Assembly (NCBI GenBank): GCA_002423365.1
Contig: DIVU01000371.1
Location: 558 to 33,333 of the forward strand
Reading direction: 5' to 3'
Source of the DNA: Desulfuromonadaceae bacterium UBA6124
GTDB lineage: Bacteria > Desulfobacterota > Desulfuromonadia > Desulfuromonadales > Trichloromonadaceae
Length of the DNA stretch: 32,776 bases
The translations under genes were made by a program, and so were the position numbers. This document shows positions 13,965 to 21,818 of this stretch, piece by piece. Positions within the stretch are counted from its first letter, which is position 1. Each line of letters opens with the position of its first letter. The notes under the pieces were generated by a model that did not search any database, was not told where the DNA came from, and saw nothing but the letters and a program-made list of their open reading frames with translations.

Positions 13965-15200
13965 TCAGTTCGTTTCGCGGACAATGGCGGTATAGAAGAG
14001 ATGCCCGTCCGACTCGGCCACGGCCAGGGAAAGCTCCAGCGAAACCAGGGAACCGTCCCGCCGCCGCCCGGGAATTTTGTGCAGTTTGCGGATCAACTGC
14101 GCCGCGTTCCCTTTCAGATAATCTTCAACCCCGGCCTGATAAAATTCCGCGCACTCCTCATGCACCAGCCGCGCCACGGAAACCCCCATCACCTCGCGTT
14201 TGCTGAAGCCGAAGATGCGCTCGGCCTGGCGGTTGAAGAGGATGACCTGGCCGGTACCGAGAAAAGAAACCATGCCGTCGCGCACCGTTTCGGTCATCAC
14301 CCGAAAACGTTTTTCCGATTCCTCCAGATGCTCGGTCTTCTCACCGAGGTGGACCATCATCTCGTTGAAACCGTCGATCAGGGTGCCGATTTCATCCTGC
14401 CCCCGGCGGGGAATCGGTTTTTCGAAACGCCCGGTGCGGACGATATCGCGAATCGCCAGCCCCAGCCGGGCCAGGGGCGCGGTAACCGCCATGCGCACCA
14501 ACAGCCCCAGACAGAAGACGAGGGCGATCAGCACTCCGCCCGAATAAAGCAGGTCGGTGCGAACCTTGCGCTGCACCTGGGCCTGCAGTTTGCCCAGGGG
14601 AATCGAAATGGAGACAGCGCCGATCACCTCGCCGATCCGGTAATGGAAGGACTGCTCATTGGGATCGGGGAACATCTCATTGAGGAAGGCCGGCGCCGTG
14701 GCGGGGTCGCCGTGGCATTGCAGGCAGCTGGCGTCAACACGAAAGGGCTGCAAATAACGGAAGATCGGCTCCTTGCCGAGGTCGATGACGCGATAGCTTT
14801 CCCGCTTTTCCGGATCCCCGTAGAACTCCTTGAGCATGGTCGTTTCCGAGGGGTCGGGAGCGTTCTTCGGATTGCGGTAGCGTTCGGAAACCTGGCGGAT
14901 GGTGTAGCCGACGTCGGCGGCGACCAGGCTGCCGATCTGGGTCGAGACCACCTGCGGGATGAGGCCGTAGCGCTCGCGGGTCAACTCGACCCCCCCCTTC
15001 TGCAGCTGGTCGGAAAGGTACTGCCGTCCCCGGGTCGCCGACGCGGCAATAATCCGCGCCTTCTCCACCGCCTCCTCGACACTGTAGCCGTGCTGCTGAT
15101 GGAAGCTGATCCACGAAAAGATTCCAAAGAAGACCAGCAGAATCAGCAGGATGACCAGGTTGATCTTGGTCTGCAGACTACGGTGGCGGAAAAAGTCCAT
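13965..15200 (-). CDS. Membrane sensor: periplasmic c-haem domain (DUF3365/Tll0287-like) - HAMP - PAS, no output domain
   Basis: The 411-residue product has a membrane helix at about 10-33, a periplasmic domain at about 35-215, a second helix at about 217-240, a HAMP segment at about 240-293 and a PAS domain at about 297-408. The periplasmic part contains one c-type haem motif, CLQCH, at 159-163 in the context QPFRVDASCLQCHGDP, which is typical of the DUF3365/Tll0287-like haem sensors. The PAS domain begins FRVMTETVRDGMVSF and ends AIVRETN at the stop. There is no histidine kinase, GGDEF or methyl-accepting module after it. The protein could signal through another protein, or the gene could be truncated, but the stop is clean and the PAS is full length. 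It lies 18 bp after the Nudix gene and probably shares its transcript. Confidence 0.85.
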   Translation of the reverse strand: MDFFRHRSLQTKINLVILLILLVFFGIFSWISFHQQHGYSVEEAVEKARIIAASATRGRQYLSDQLQKGGVELTRERYGLIPQVVSTQIGSLVAADVGYTIRQVSERYRNPKNAPDPSETTMLKEFYGDPEKRESYRVIDLGKEPIFRYLQPFRVDASCLQCHGDPATAPAFLNEMFPDPNEQSFHYRIGEVIGAVSISIPLGKLQAQVQRKVRTDLLYSGGVLIALVFCLGLLVRMAVTAPLARLGLAIRDIVRTGRFEKPIPRRGQDEIGTLIDGFNEMMVHLGEKTEHLEESEKRFRVMTETVRDGMVSFLGTGQVILFNRQAERIFGFSKREVMGVSVARLVHEECAEFYQAGVEDYLKGNAAQLIRKLHKIPGRRRDGSLVSLELSLAVAESDGHLFYTAIVRETN

Positions 15201-15218
15201 GGACGGTGCCCCCTTTCC

Positions 15219-15782
15219 TCAGATGCTGAAAACCCGCTGCAAAAACTGACGCAGAATCTCGGCGGTCAAGCCCCAGACCTGATGCCGGCCGACGGTGAAG
15301 AAGCCGACCGGAAAGACCCGCCCCTGGTGCCGCCAGTCCTCTTCGTGATAGATAGCGGGATCACGCAGCTGCGCCAGGGGGATCTCGATGACCTCGGCGA
15401 CCTCGTTGCGGTCGACCCGATAGGGATAGGGGGCGGGAAAGGTTCCGACAAAGGGGACAACATGATAGCCGTGGATCGAAATGCAGTCGTCCAGTCGCCC
15501 CAGCACCTGGACATCCTTTGCGGCGATGCCCATCTCTTCTTCCGTTTCCCGCAAGGCGGTGGCCTGCGGCCCGCCGTCTTCCACCTGCCAGCCACCGCCG
15601 GGAAAGGAAATCTCCCCCGAGTGGTGATTGAGCTTCTCGGTGCGGCGGGTAAAGAGCACCCAGTCCTCGCCGTCCCGCGCAAAGAGCGGCAGCAGCACCG
15701 CCGCCGGGCGCAGCCCGTGCGGGGAAAGGTGCTTCGGTGCCTGGGCGGCGAGGCGCCGCCGCACCGCCTCGGGATCGAGCAT
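15219..15782 (-). CDS. CoA-type Nudix pyrophosphohydrolase
   Basis: This 187-residue enzyme probably splits coenzyme A or oxidised CoA into phosphopantetheine and 3',5'-ADP, in the cytoplasm. The upstream CoA-Nudix motif LFTRRTEKLNHHSGEISFPGG (start at 43) matches the NudL/YeaB signature. The catalytic half of the Nudix box, RETEEEMGI at 78-86, has all the metal-binding acids. Its ATG shares one base with the rpe stop codon (TGATG at 15780-15784), so translation is probably coupled to rpe. A general Nudix role on other nucleotides is the alternative, though the CoA motif makes it less likely. Confidence 0.88.
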   Translation of the reverse strand: MLDPEAVRRRLAAQAPKHLSPHGLRPAAVLLPLFARDGEDWVLFTRRTEKLNHHSGEISFPGGGWQVEDGGPQATALRETEEEMGIAAKDVQVLGRLDDCISIHGYHVVPFVGTFPAPYPYRVDRNEVAEVIEIPLAQLRDPAIYHEEDWRHQGRVFPVGFFTVGRHQVWGLTAEILRQFLQRVFSI

Positions 15783-16438
15783 CAGGCGTCGGCGTTGCGC
15801 TTGAGGGTGGCGATGGTTTCCCGGTAGTCGTCCGTGCCGAAGACGGCACTGCCGGCCACCAGCACATCGGCCCCGGCGGCAACGATGCGACCGATGTTGT
15901 CGGTCTTGACTCCGCCGTCGACTTCCAGCTCCACTTTTAGCCCACGCTCCTCGATCATCCGCCGCAGGGCCGCGATCTTCCCCAGACAGGAGGGGATAAA
16001 ACTCTGGCCACCGAAGCCGGGGTTGACCGACATCACCAACACCAGATCGAGATCGTCGAGGATCAGGTCGAGGGTCGCCACCGGAGTCGCCGGATTGATG
16101 GAAACCCCGGCCTTTTTGCCTAGGGAACGAATAAGCTGTACGGTGCGATGCAGATGGGGGACCGTTTCCTGATGCACGGTAAGGATATCGGCGCCAGCTT
16201 TGGCGAAGTCGGGGATGTAGCGGTCGGGATTTTCAATCATCAGGTGCACATCGAGCGGCAGGTTCGTCACCTTGCGCGCCGCTTCGACGACCAGCGGACC
16301 GATGGTGATGTTCGGCACGAAATGGCCGTCCATGACATCCACATGCACATAATCGGCGCCGCCCGCCTCGATGGCGCGGATTTCTTCCCCGAGGCGGGAA
16401 AAATCCGCCGAAAGGATGGAGGGAGCGATTTTTACCAT
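15782..16438 (-). CDS. rpe: Ribulose-phosphate 3-epimerase
   Basis: The enzyme interconverts ribulose 5-phosphate and xylulose 5-phosphate in the pentose phosphate pathway. At 218 residues it has the family length. It begins MVKIAPSILSADFSRL, and the metal and catalytic residues are H32 and D34 in VHVDVMDGHFVPN, H65 in DVHLMIENP and D174 in LEVDGGVKTDN. The phosphate loops NPGFGGQSF and AGSAVFG are present. It lies 121 bp after rsmB on the same strand and overlaps the Nudix start by one base. The gap contains a short CCCGC/GCGGG hairpin just after rsmB with a T-rich stretch, at most a weak terminator. Confidence 0.97.
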   Translation of the reverse strand: MVKIAPSILSADFSRLGEEIRAIEAGGADYVHVDVMDGHFVPNITIGPLVVEAARKVTNLPLDVHLMIENPDRYIPDFAKAGADILTVHQETVPHLHRTVQLIRSLGKKAGVSINPATPVATLDLILDDLDLVLVMSVNPGFGGQSFIPSCLGKIAALRRMIEERGLKVELEVDGGVKTDNIGRIVAAGADVLVAGSAVFGTDDYRETIATLKRNADA

Positions 16439-16559
16439 GAACTTTTCTCCAGCGCTGAAACCGCCACATCCCCCATTGGGACCGGCGTCTGTTCAAGAAG
16501 GATAACTGGCTATCTTTTTAGCAGATTTACCGCGCACCGCCAAAACAAATAATCCCGCC

Positions 16560-17915
16560 TCACAGCGGGCGGCGGCGCAGGGCGACGGCGAAAAAGGCAT
16601 CCATGCCGGTATCGGATCGCCGCCAGGTGCGTAGCCTGCCATCCTCCCCGAAAAGCTCCCGCCAGGCCGGCGGCACGCTTTCGCGCAGATCTTCCGCGAC
16701 AAAGTCGGGATGGGCGGCGAGAAAAACCTTTAATACGCCATCGGTCTCTTCCTCGGTCAGAGTGCAGACCGAATAGAGCAGGCGCCCGCCGGGTTTGACC
16801 AGGGTTGCCGTGTTGGCGAGAATCGCCTGCTGCTGTTCGGCCATGTGCGCAATATCGGCGGCGGTGCGCCGCCAGCGGATCTCCGGATTGCGCCGCAGCA
16901 CGCCAAGGCCGCTGCACGGGGCATCGACCAGTATGGCGTCGAAACTTGCCGGGACGAGAAAGTGCGGCGGCTGCGTCAGATCCCAGGCGCGGGCGGTGAT
17001 CCCCCGGCAACCGAGACGGGCGGCGCCGCTCGTTACCAGCCGTGCCCGCTGGGGATGGAGATCGAGGGCCAGCACTTCCAGGTCGTTGTTGCCCAGGGCA
17101 CAGAGGTGGGTGGTCTTGCCTCCCGGCGCGGCGCAGGCGTCGAGGATCTTCTCGCCGGGCTTCGGCGCAAGGAGATGGGCGATGAGCATACTCGCCTCGT
17201 CCTGCACCTGATACCAGCCCTCGCTGTCGCCGGGCAGGGCCGCGCCCCCCCGGTGGCTGATCACTACCCCTTCGGGGGCAAAGAGGGTCGGCGTCCCGTC
17301 CATCCCGCGACTTTTAAGTTGGTCGAGGAAATCCTCGCGACTGATTTTCAGGGTATTGACCCGCACCGTGAAGGGGGCCGGCTGCAGCAGGGCATCGGCC
17401 AAGGCCACCGCCGCCTCGCCGCCGAAGCGCTGCACCCAGGAGCGCGCCAGCCAGTGGGGAAAGGCGGCCAGCTTTTCCAGGTAGACCACGGGCTCGGTCG
17501 CATCGGGCCAGGGGATTTCTTCCCGCTGGCGGATCAGGTTGCGCAGGATGCCGTTGATGAAGCCGGTGGCCCGCTCCAGTTGCTCGCGCCGGGCGAGTTC
17601 CACCGTTTCATGCACGGCGGCCGGGGCCGGCACCTTGTCGAGAAAAAGAATCTGGTAAGCACCGAGGCGCAGCAGATTGAGCACGCGTGGCTCGACCTTG
17701 GCCAGCGGCTTGCTGCACAGTCGGGCCAGGGCGAAGTCGAGCCGCCCGCGCCGACGCAGGGTGCCGTAGACCAGCTCGGTGGCCAACCCTCGGTCGCGGG
17801 GATCGAGGCGGGTCTCTTGCTGAAAGGCGGCGTCGAGAGCGAGGTCGGCATAAGCCCCCTCATCGACCCGACAGAGGACGGAAAAGGCCAGTTGACGGGG
17901 ATTGGCGGAAGGCAA
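16560..17915 (-). CDS. rsmB: 16S rRNA m5C967 methyltransferase RsmB
   Basis: The 451-residue protein has an N-terminal NusB-like RNA-binding domain (about 1-130, including RDRGLATELVYGTLRR) and a C-terminal SAM-dependent methyltransferase. The SAM motif is DACAAPGGKT at 259-268. The two family cysteines are C334 in DAPCSG and C384 in YSVCTL, the latter being the usual nucleophile. It methylates cytosine 967 of 16S rRNA before or during 30S assembly. The start is a TTG at 17915, preceded by AAAGGA at a seven-base spacing; the nearby ATG (17921-17923) is out of frame. The htpX terminator lies 21 bp upstream of the start, so this gene begins its own transcript or is reached by read-through. Confidence 0.94.
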   Translation of the reverse strand: MPSANPRQLAFSVLCRVDEGAYADLALDAAFQQETRLDPRDRGLATELVYGTLRRRGRLDFALARLCSKPLAKVEPRVLNLLRLGAYQILFLDKVPAPAAVHETVELARREQLERATGFINGILRNLIRQREEIPWPDATEPVVYLEKLAAFPHWLARSWVQRFGGEAAVALADALLQPAPFTVRVNTLKISREDFLDQLKSRGMDGTPTLFAPEGVVISHRGGAALPGDSEGWYQVQDEASMLIAHLLAPKPGEKILDACAAPGGKTTHLCALGNNDLEVLALDLHPQRARLVTSGAARLGCRGITARAWDLTQPPHFLVPASFDAILVDAPCSGLGVLRRNPEIRWRRTAADIAHMAEQQQAILANTATLVKPGGRLLYSVCTLTEEETDGVLKVFLAAHPDFVAEDLRESVPPAWRELFGEDGRLRTWRRSDTGMDAFFAVALRRRPL

Positions 17916-17935
17916 AAAGGCATCCTTTCAGACGG

Positions 17936-17969
17936 AAAAAGCCAGGGGCATGCACGGCACACCCCTGGC
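17936..17969 (-). terminator. Intrinsic terminator after htpX
   Basis: On the minus strand GCCAGGGG pairs with CCCCTGGC (17962-17969 and 17941-17948) around a 13-base loop, followed by five T (17936-17940). It lies 25 bp after the htpX stop and just before rsmB. Confidence 0.87.
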
Positions 17970-17994
17970 CGACGGGACTGGGTGGAGTGGGGGA

Positions 17995-18825
17995 TCAGAC
18001 CGTCGCCATGCTCTCCAGACGCCGCACCCGCTCTTCCACCGGCGGATGCGTGGAGAAGAGGGATTTGAGCCCGGCGCCGCGTAGCGGGCTGACGATGAAC
18101 ATGTGCGCCGTGGCTTCATTGACCCGGTGCATCGGCTGACGGCTGTTGGCCGCTTCGAGCTTGCGCAGGGCGCTCGCCAGATAGAGGGGATTGCCGGAGA
18201 GTTTGGCGCCACCCCTGTCGGCCTCGTACTCCCGGGAACGGGAGACCGCCATCTGTACCAGCATGGCGGCGAGGGGGGCCAGAACCATCATCAGGATCAT
18301 GGCGATCGGATTGCCGTCCTCGTCATCCCGGCCGCCGAAGAGCATGGACCATTGGGCCATGTGCGACAGGTAGGAGATCGCCCCGGCGATGGTCGCGGCG
18401 ATGGAACCAATGAGGATATCGCGATGCATGACGTGGCTCATCTCATGAGCCATCACCCCCATCAGTTCCTCGCGACTGAGAATCTGCAGAATCCCTTCCG
18501 TCGCCGCGACCACCGCATGTTTCGGATTGCGGCCAGTGGCGAAGGCGTTGGGGGTCGGTTGCGGCAGGATGTAGACCTTCGGCATGGGCAGATCGTTGCG
18601 TCGGCAGATCTCCTCGACCACCTCGAAAAGGGGGCCGTCGGCAACTTCGACCCCCCGATACATCTTGATGACGATCTTGTCGGAGAACCAGTAGGAGCCA
18701 AGATTCATCACGGCGGCCATGACCAGGGCGAAGAGCGCTCCGTTCTGCCCGCCGAGGGCGCCGCCGGCGGCGACCAGCACCAGGGTGAGCAGGGTCATGA
18801 GAAAGACGGTACGCAGGGTATTCAT
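17995..18825 (-). CDS. htpX: HtpX-type membrane zinc metalloprotease
   Basis: This 276-residue inner-membrane protease degrades misfolded membrane proteins with its active site facing the cytoplasm. Two hydrophobic segments lie at about 5-45 and more at about 138-158 and 174-195. The zinc site is HEMSH at 127-131, and EADRGGAKLSGNP from about 201 supplies the third ligand. The start at 18825 is chosen because GAGGTGAA then lies seven bases upstream; the frame extends ten more codons to another ATG. It has its own candidate promoter overlapping the fmt terminator, and a clear terminator downstream. HtpX is often induced by envelope or heat stress, but no such operator is evident here. Confidence 0.95.
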   Translation of the reverse strand: MNTLRTVFLMTLLTLVLVAAGGALGGQNGALFALVMAAVMNLGSYWFSDKIVIKMYRGVEVADGPLFEVVEEICRRNDLPMPKVYILPQPTPNAFATGRNPKHAVVAATEGILQILSREELMGVMAHEMSHVMHRDILIGSIAATIAGAISYLSHMAQWSMLFGGRDDEDGNPIAMILMMVLAPLAAMLVQMAVSRSREYEADRGGAKLSGNPLYLASALRKLEAANSRQPMHRVNEATAHMFIVSPLRGAGLKSLFSTHPPVEERVRRLESMATV

Positions 18826-18887
18826 CATTTCACCTCGTTCGCGGGTTTTCATCATTCGCGGGCAGACCAGGCAATGCGCCTGCTCAC

Positions 18888-18916
18888 ACTATAATAACGG
18901 CGCCGATACCAGGCAA
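18888..18916 (-). promoter_or_regulatory. Candidate htpX promoter
   Basis: On the minus strand TTGCCT (18911-18916) and TATAGT (18888-18893) are 17 bp apart, with four and five consensus matches. It lies about 63 bp upstream of the htpX start and overlaps the loop and right side of the fmt terminator hairpin. Confidence 0.5.
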
Positions 18917-18929
18917 GGGGCGGCGCCGT
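18897..18929 (-). terminator. Hairpin terminator after fmt
   Basis: ACGGCGCCG (18897-18905) and CGGCGCCGT (18921-18929) form a perfect 9-bp stem with a 15-base loop, 28 bp after the fmt stop. On the minus strand it is followed by the AT-rich TATTATAG rather than a pure T-run. Confidence 0.65.
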
Positions 18930-18957
18930 GGAAATCCCGCGACGGTGGCAACCCGCC

Positions 18958-19905
18958 CTAGTCCGAGCCGAGGCGGGTTCCGGGAGGGAGTGCGCAGCCG
19001 CGCAGGAAATCGGCGGCGGCCAGACGTTTTTTCCCCGGCAACTGCAATTCGCCGACCCGCAACACCCCCTCGCCGCAAGCGATGAGCACCCCGGCGGCAT
19101 CGGCAGACAGTACCGTCCCCGGCTCGCCGCTCCCCGCTTCCGGCGCGGTGCGGGCGATCTTCAGCACCTCGTCGCGCAGGTGGGTGTAGGCGCCGGGCCA
19201 GGGATCGAGACCGCGCACCTGATTATGGATCCAGGCGGCGGGCCGATCCCAGTCGATGAGCCCGTCTTCCTTCTTGAGCATCGGCGCGTAATTGCTGAGG
19301 GCGTCATCCTGCTTTTCCCCTTTCAGCGTCCCGGCGCAGAGTTGCTGCAGGGTCTCCGCCATCGCTTCGCGCCCGAGGAGCGCCAGGCGGTCGTGGACTT
19401 CGCCGGCGGTTTCAAGGGGACCGATGGGGGTGGTCCGTTTGATCAGCATATCGCCCGTATCGAGGCCGACATCCATATACATGGTGGTCACCCCGGTCTC
19501 CGTTTCGCCGTCGATGATCGCCTTGTTGATCGGCGCCGCCCCCCGGTAACGGGGCAGGAGCGAAGCGTGAACATTGATGCAGCCGTATTGGGGGATTTCC
19601 AGCACGCTCTTGGGCAGGATCTGACCGTAGGCGACGACCACGATCAGATCGGGGGCGATGGCGCGCAATTCCTCAACCACCGCCGGATCGCGCAACTTGA
19701 GGGGCTGATGGACGGCGATACCGTGCTTGAGCGCCAACTCCTTGACCGGCGGCGGGGTCAACTGGTTGCCCCGTCCCTTGGGCCGGTCCGGCTGGGTGTA
19801 GACGGCGCACAGATCGAGGCCGAAGTCGAGCAGGCCTTGCAGGGTGGCCAGGGCGAACTCGGGCGTCCCCATGAAAACGGTACGGATATCCTGAGGTTTG
19901 ATCAC
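18958..19905 (-). CDS. fmt: Methionyl-tRNA formyltransferase
   Basis: The enzyme formylates initiator Met-tRNA using 10-formyl-THF. At 315 residues it has the usual length. The N-terminal formyltransferase domain has VFMGTPEFA at about 10, N111 and H113 in INVHASLLPRYRGAAP, and D149 in GLDTGDML. The C-terminal tRNA-binding domain follows, with DWDRPAAWIHNQVRGLDPWPGAYT. Its start overlaps the def stop by four bases (19902-19905), giving translational coupling. The def-fmt pair works on the same process, formylation and later removal of the formyl group. Confidence 0.97.
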   Translation of the reverse strand: MIKPQDIRTVFMGTPEFALATLQGLLDFGLDLCAVYTQPDRPKGRGNQLTPPPVKELALKHGIAVHQPLKLRDPAVVEELRAIAPDLIVVVAYGQILPKSVLEIPQYGCINVHASLLPRYRGAAPINKAIIDGETETGVTTMYMDVGLDTGDMLIKRTTPIGPLETAGEVHDRLALLGREAMAETLQQLCAGTLKGEKQDDALSNYAPMLKKEDGLIDWDRPAAWIHNQVRGLDPWPGAYTHLRDEVLKIARTAPEAGSGEPGTVLSADAAGVLIACGEGVLRVGELQLPGKKRLAAADFLRGCALPPGTRLGSD

Positions 19906-20420
19906 AGCTGCTCCCGTTGCTGTTCGAGGATTTTTTTGTATTTCTTGCGGAAAAGCCCCCGCTTCAAGGGGGAAAGGCGGTCAACGAAGAGAATCCCGTC
20001 GAGGTGGTCGAGTTCATGCTGGATGCAGATCGCCAAGAGCCCGTCGGCCTCCAGTTCCCGCGCCTGCCCCTCCACATCCCGAAAGCGGACCCGCACCTGG
20101 GCGGCACGGTCGACCTTGGCGTAGTAGGAAGGCACCGACAGGCACCCCTCTTCCTCGCAGGATTCCCCCGCGCGGGCGATGATCTCGGGGTTGATCAGGG
20201 TATGCAGTTGCGGCGGCTCCCCCTCGCGGGCACAATCGATGACCGCCAGTCGCCGCGAAATCCCGACCTGGGGAGCGGCCAGACCAACCCCGGGGGCGGC
20301 GTACATGGTCTCGGCCATGTCGGCGGCCAGCTGCTTGAGGGCGCCGTCGAAAACCTCCACCGGCTGCGCCACCTGTTTCAGGACCGGATCGGGATAGTGT
20401 CGGATCGCTAGAATCGCCAT
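19902..20420 (-). CDS. def: Peptide deformylase
   Basis: This iron- or zinc-dependent enzyme removes the N-formyl group from new proteins. All three motifs are present: GVGLAAPQ at 44-51, EGCLSVP at 91-97 with metal ligand C93, and HELDHLDG at 135-142 with H135, E136 and H139. At 172 residues it has normal length, with a basic C-terminal tail (KRGLFRKKYKKI). It is the first gene of the def-fmt operon, behind a near-consensus promoter at 20473-20502, and overlaps fmt by four bases. Confidence 0.97.
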   Translation of the reverse strand: MAILAIRHYPDPVLKQVAQPVEVFDGALKQLAADMAETMYAAPGVGLAAPQVGISRRLAVIDCAREGEPPQLHTLINPEIIARAGESCEEEGCLSVPSYYAKVDRAAQVRVRFRDVEGQARELEADGLLAICIQHELDHLDGILFVDRLSPLKRGLFRKKYKKILEQQREQL

Positions 20421-20472
20421 GGTCGAATCTCGTCAGATTAAATCCTGCGTCGAAGAAAAATCACGAAGCCGG

Positions 20473-20502
20473 ATCATACGTGCTGGACGGCCGGGTTGTC
20501 AA
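20473..20502 (-). promoter_or_regulatory. Strong sigma70 promoter of def-fmt
   Basis: On the minus strand a perfect TTGACA (20497-20502) and TATGAT (20473-20478, five of six) are 18 bp apart. They lie in the 88-bp gap after the DUF4350 gene, about 53 bp upstream of the def start. It is among the best promoter matches in the window. Confidence 0.72.
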
Positions 20503-20508
20503 CTGCGG

Positions 20509-21282
20509 CTAGGGACGGCCGGCGACCAGCCAGCGCCCGAGATTGGCCGCCAACCGGCGGTTTTCCTCGTCGAGAAAACGGTTCTGGAAGAGGCCGTCGT
20601 CGCCGAAGACCAGGAACCGTCCCCGTCCCAGCTCGCCGGCCACGACCACGCCGAAGGACTGCACGGCATCGCCGGGATTGGCCCGGCGGTCGCCGTTGAG
20701 ATCGATCCAGGCCTGGGGGCCGGTGCGGGCGATGATCCACGAACCTTCGTCGAAGTTGACCAGCGCCCAGCCGCCGTAGAGGCCAAAGGCGTCGAGCCCG
20801 GCGAAAAGGGGGTGGGATTCCAGTCGGGTCACCCGGAAATTGAGGGGTTCATCCCCGAGCAGATCCGCCGTCTCACGGATGACGCCGTTGGAAAAATCGA
20901 CGCCGAAGGCGTGCAGCATCCCGGCCAGGGGCGGCCCGACGTGAAGCATCACCACCAGGGTCCCGCCCCCTTCGACGAAACGGCGCAGGGCAGCGATCTC
21001 CCCCTCGGCAAAAGGGACGAAGGGGCCGGAGACGATCAGCGCCGAAACCCCGGCGAGGGCGGCATCGTCGAAAGGGCCGATGTGGCTGCGGGGGACGAGC
21101 CCCTGGCCGCGGAGAATCGCGGAGAATTCAGACAGATCCAATGGGCCAGTACCGCCGGCGACGAACTGCTGCCCGTGCCCCTCGTCGTAGAGAAGGATCG
21201 GCCCCTCGGTGGCGGCAGCGGCACGGTACCAGATAGCCAGCGCCAAAAGCAGGGAGAGAAGAATGAGGAGGTATTTCAACAT
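20509..21282 (-). CDS. DUF4350-like membrane-anchored protein
   Basis: The 257-residue product begins with one hydrophobic segment (MLKYLLILLSLLLALAIWY), which serves as an uncleaved anchor or signal. The rest resembles DUF4350/GldG-like domains: ILLYDEGHGQQF near 29, ALIVSGPFVPFAEGE, LRRFVEGGGTLVVMLH, and a late GRFLVFGDDGLFQN. Residues 194-205 (DLNGDRRANPGD) have the spacing of an EF-hand or dockerin calcium loop. The start at 21282 is preferred because ACGGAG, inside the end of the upstream gene, lies nine bases before it; the two genes are four bases apart and so are probably translationally coupled. The function is unknown. The fold suggests ligand binding on the periplasmic side. The pairing with a ferritin-like protein is the main clue. 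Confidence 0.7.
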   Translation of the reverse strand: MLKYLLILLSLLLALAIWYRAAAATEGPILLYDEGHGQQFVAGGTGPLDLSEFSAILRGQGLVPRSHIGPFDDAALAGVSALIVSGPFVPFAEGEIAALRRFVEGGGTLVVMLHVGPPLAGMLHAFGVDFSNGVIRETADLLGDEPLNFRVTRLESHPLFAGLDAFGLYGGWALVNFDEGSWIIARTGPQAWIDLNGDRRANPGDAVQSFGVVVAGELGRGRFLVFGDDGLFQNRFLDEENRRLAANLGRWLVAGRP

Positions 21283-21286
21283 GCGT

Positions 21287-21748
21287 TCAGACTCCGTAAC
21301 GTTCGGCATAAAGCTGCTCCAGACCGCGGCAATGGCACTGGGTAGAACCAGCGTTGGCGAGGTAGATGGAACGGGCCCGGGGCTCGCCGATTTCTTCGGC
21401 CGCCGCCCGCAGTTCCGCTTCCAGCCGCCGCTCTTCCTCTATCGCCAGGCGCAGGGCCGCTTCGGCCGTGAAGTTTTCCGCCTCAAGTTTCCGCAACGCC
21501 CGCCACCAGGAACCGGAAGTATCGGGAGAGGCGTCGAGCAGTTCCTCGAAGGGAGGAAGATCCTCATCCCGATCGAGGGTGTAAAAGGAATAGGCGTGCT
21601 GCCGTTCTTCCCGGGCCAGACCGGCGAAGAGGGCGGCGGCCTCAGGGTCGGTCAGCCGCTCCGATGCCGCCCGGTAGAAATCCATGGCATCCTTCTCGAC
21701 CCGCAACGCGGACCGGAGCGCTTCCCGCAACGGCTTCGACTGGTTCAT
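21287..21748 (-). CDS. Ferritin-like (rubrerythrin-family) protein with altered fourth helix
   Basis: This 153-residue protein is a likely four-helix bundle. Helix A has E18 in LRVEKDAMDFYRAAS, and helix B has E48-x2-H51 in AREERQHAYSF, the usual diiron ligands. Helix C is rich in Glu (AIEEERRLEAELRAAAEE). Helix D should carry a second Glu-x2-His, but here it reads NAGSTQCHCRGLEQL, so the Glu position is Thr136 with His139 flanked by two cysteines. It may still bind metal in a changed site. No rubredoxin domain is present. A strong GGAGG site lies just before the ATG, with a promoter and palindrome upstream. The DUF4350 gene follows four bases later. Confidence 0.75.
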   Translation of the reverse strand: MNQSKPLREALRSALRVEKDAMDFYRAASERLTDPEAAALFAGLAREERQHAYSFYTLDRDEDLPPFEELLDASPDTSGSWWRALRKLEAENFTAEAALRLAIEEERRLEAELRAAAEEIGEPRARSIYLANAGSTQCHCRGLEQLYAERYGV

Positions 21749-21789
21749 GGCGACCTCCTCCCTTCAACATCTGCTTTGCCTCAGGGATT

Positions 21790-21818
21790 CTAGTAACTTA
21801 CCGGCGATCATTTGTCAA
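21790..21818 (-). promoter_or_regulatory. Candidate promoter of the ferritin-like/DUF4350 operon, with palindrome
   Basis: On the minus strand a perfect TTGACA (21813-21818) and TACTAG (21790-21795, weak) are 17 bp apart. A perfect 8-bp inverted repeat, CCGGCGAT (21801-21808) and ATCGCCGG (21818-21825), spans the -35. This could be an operator, or a hairpin. Confidence 0.5.

Noticed and set aside
14001..15827. 608-codon open frame on the plus strand opposite the haem sensor and Nudix genes
   Set aside because: It spans two real genes and their gap on the other strand, with no domain pattern.
18928..20124. 398-codon plus-strand frame opposite fmt and def
   Set aside because: It is antisense to two clear housekeeping genes and shows no protein-like features.
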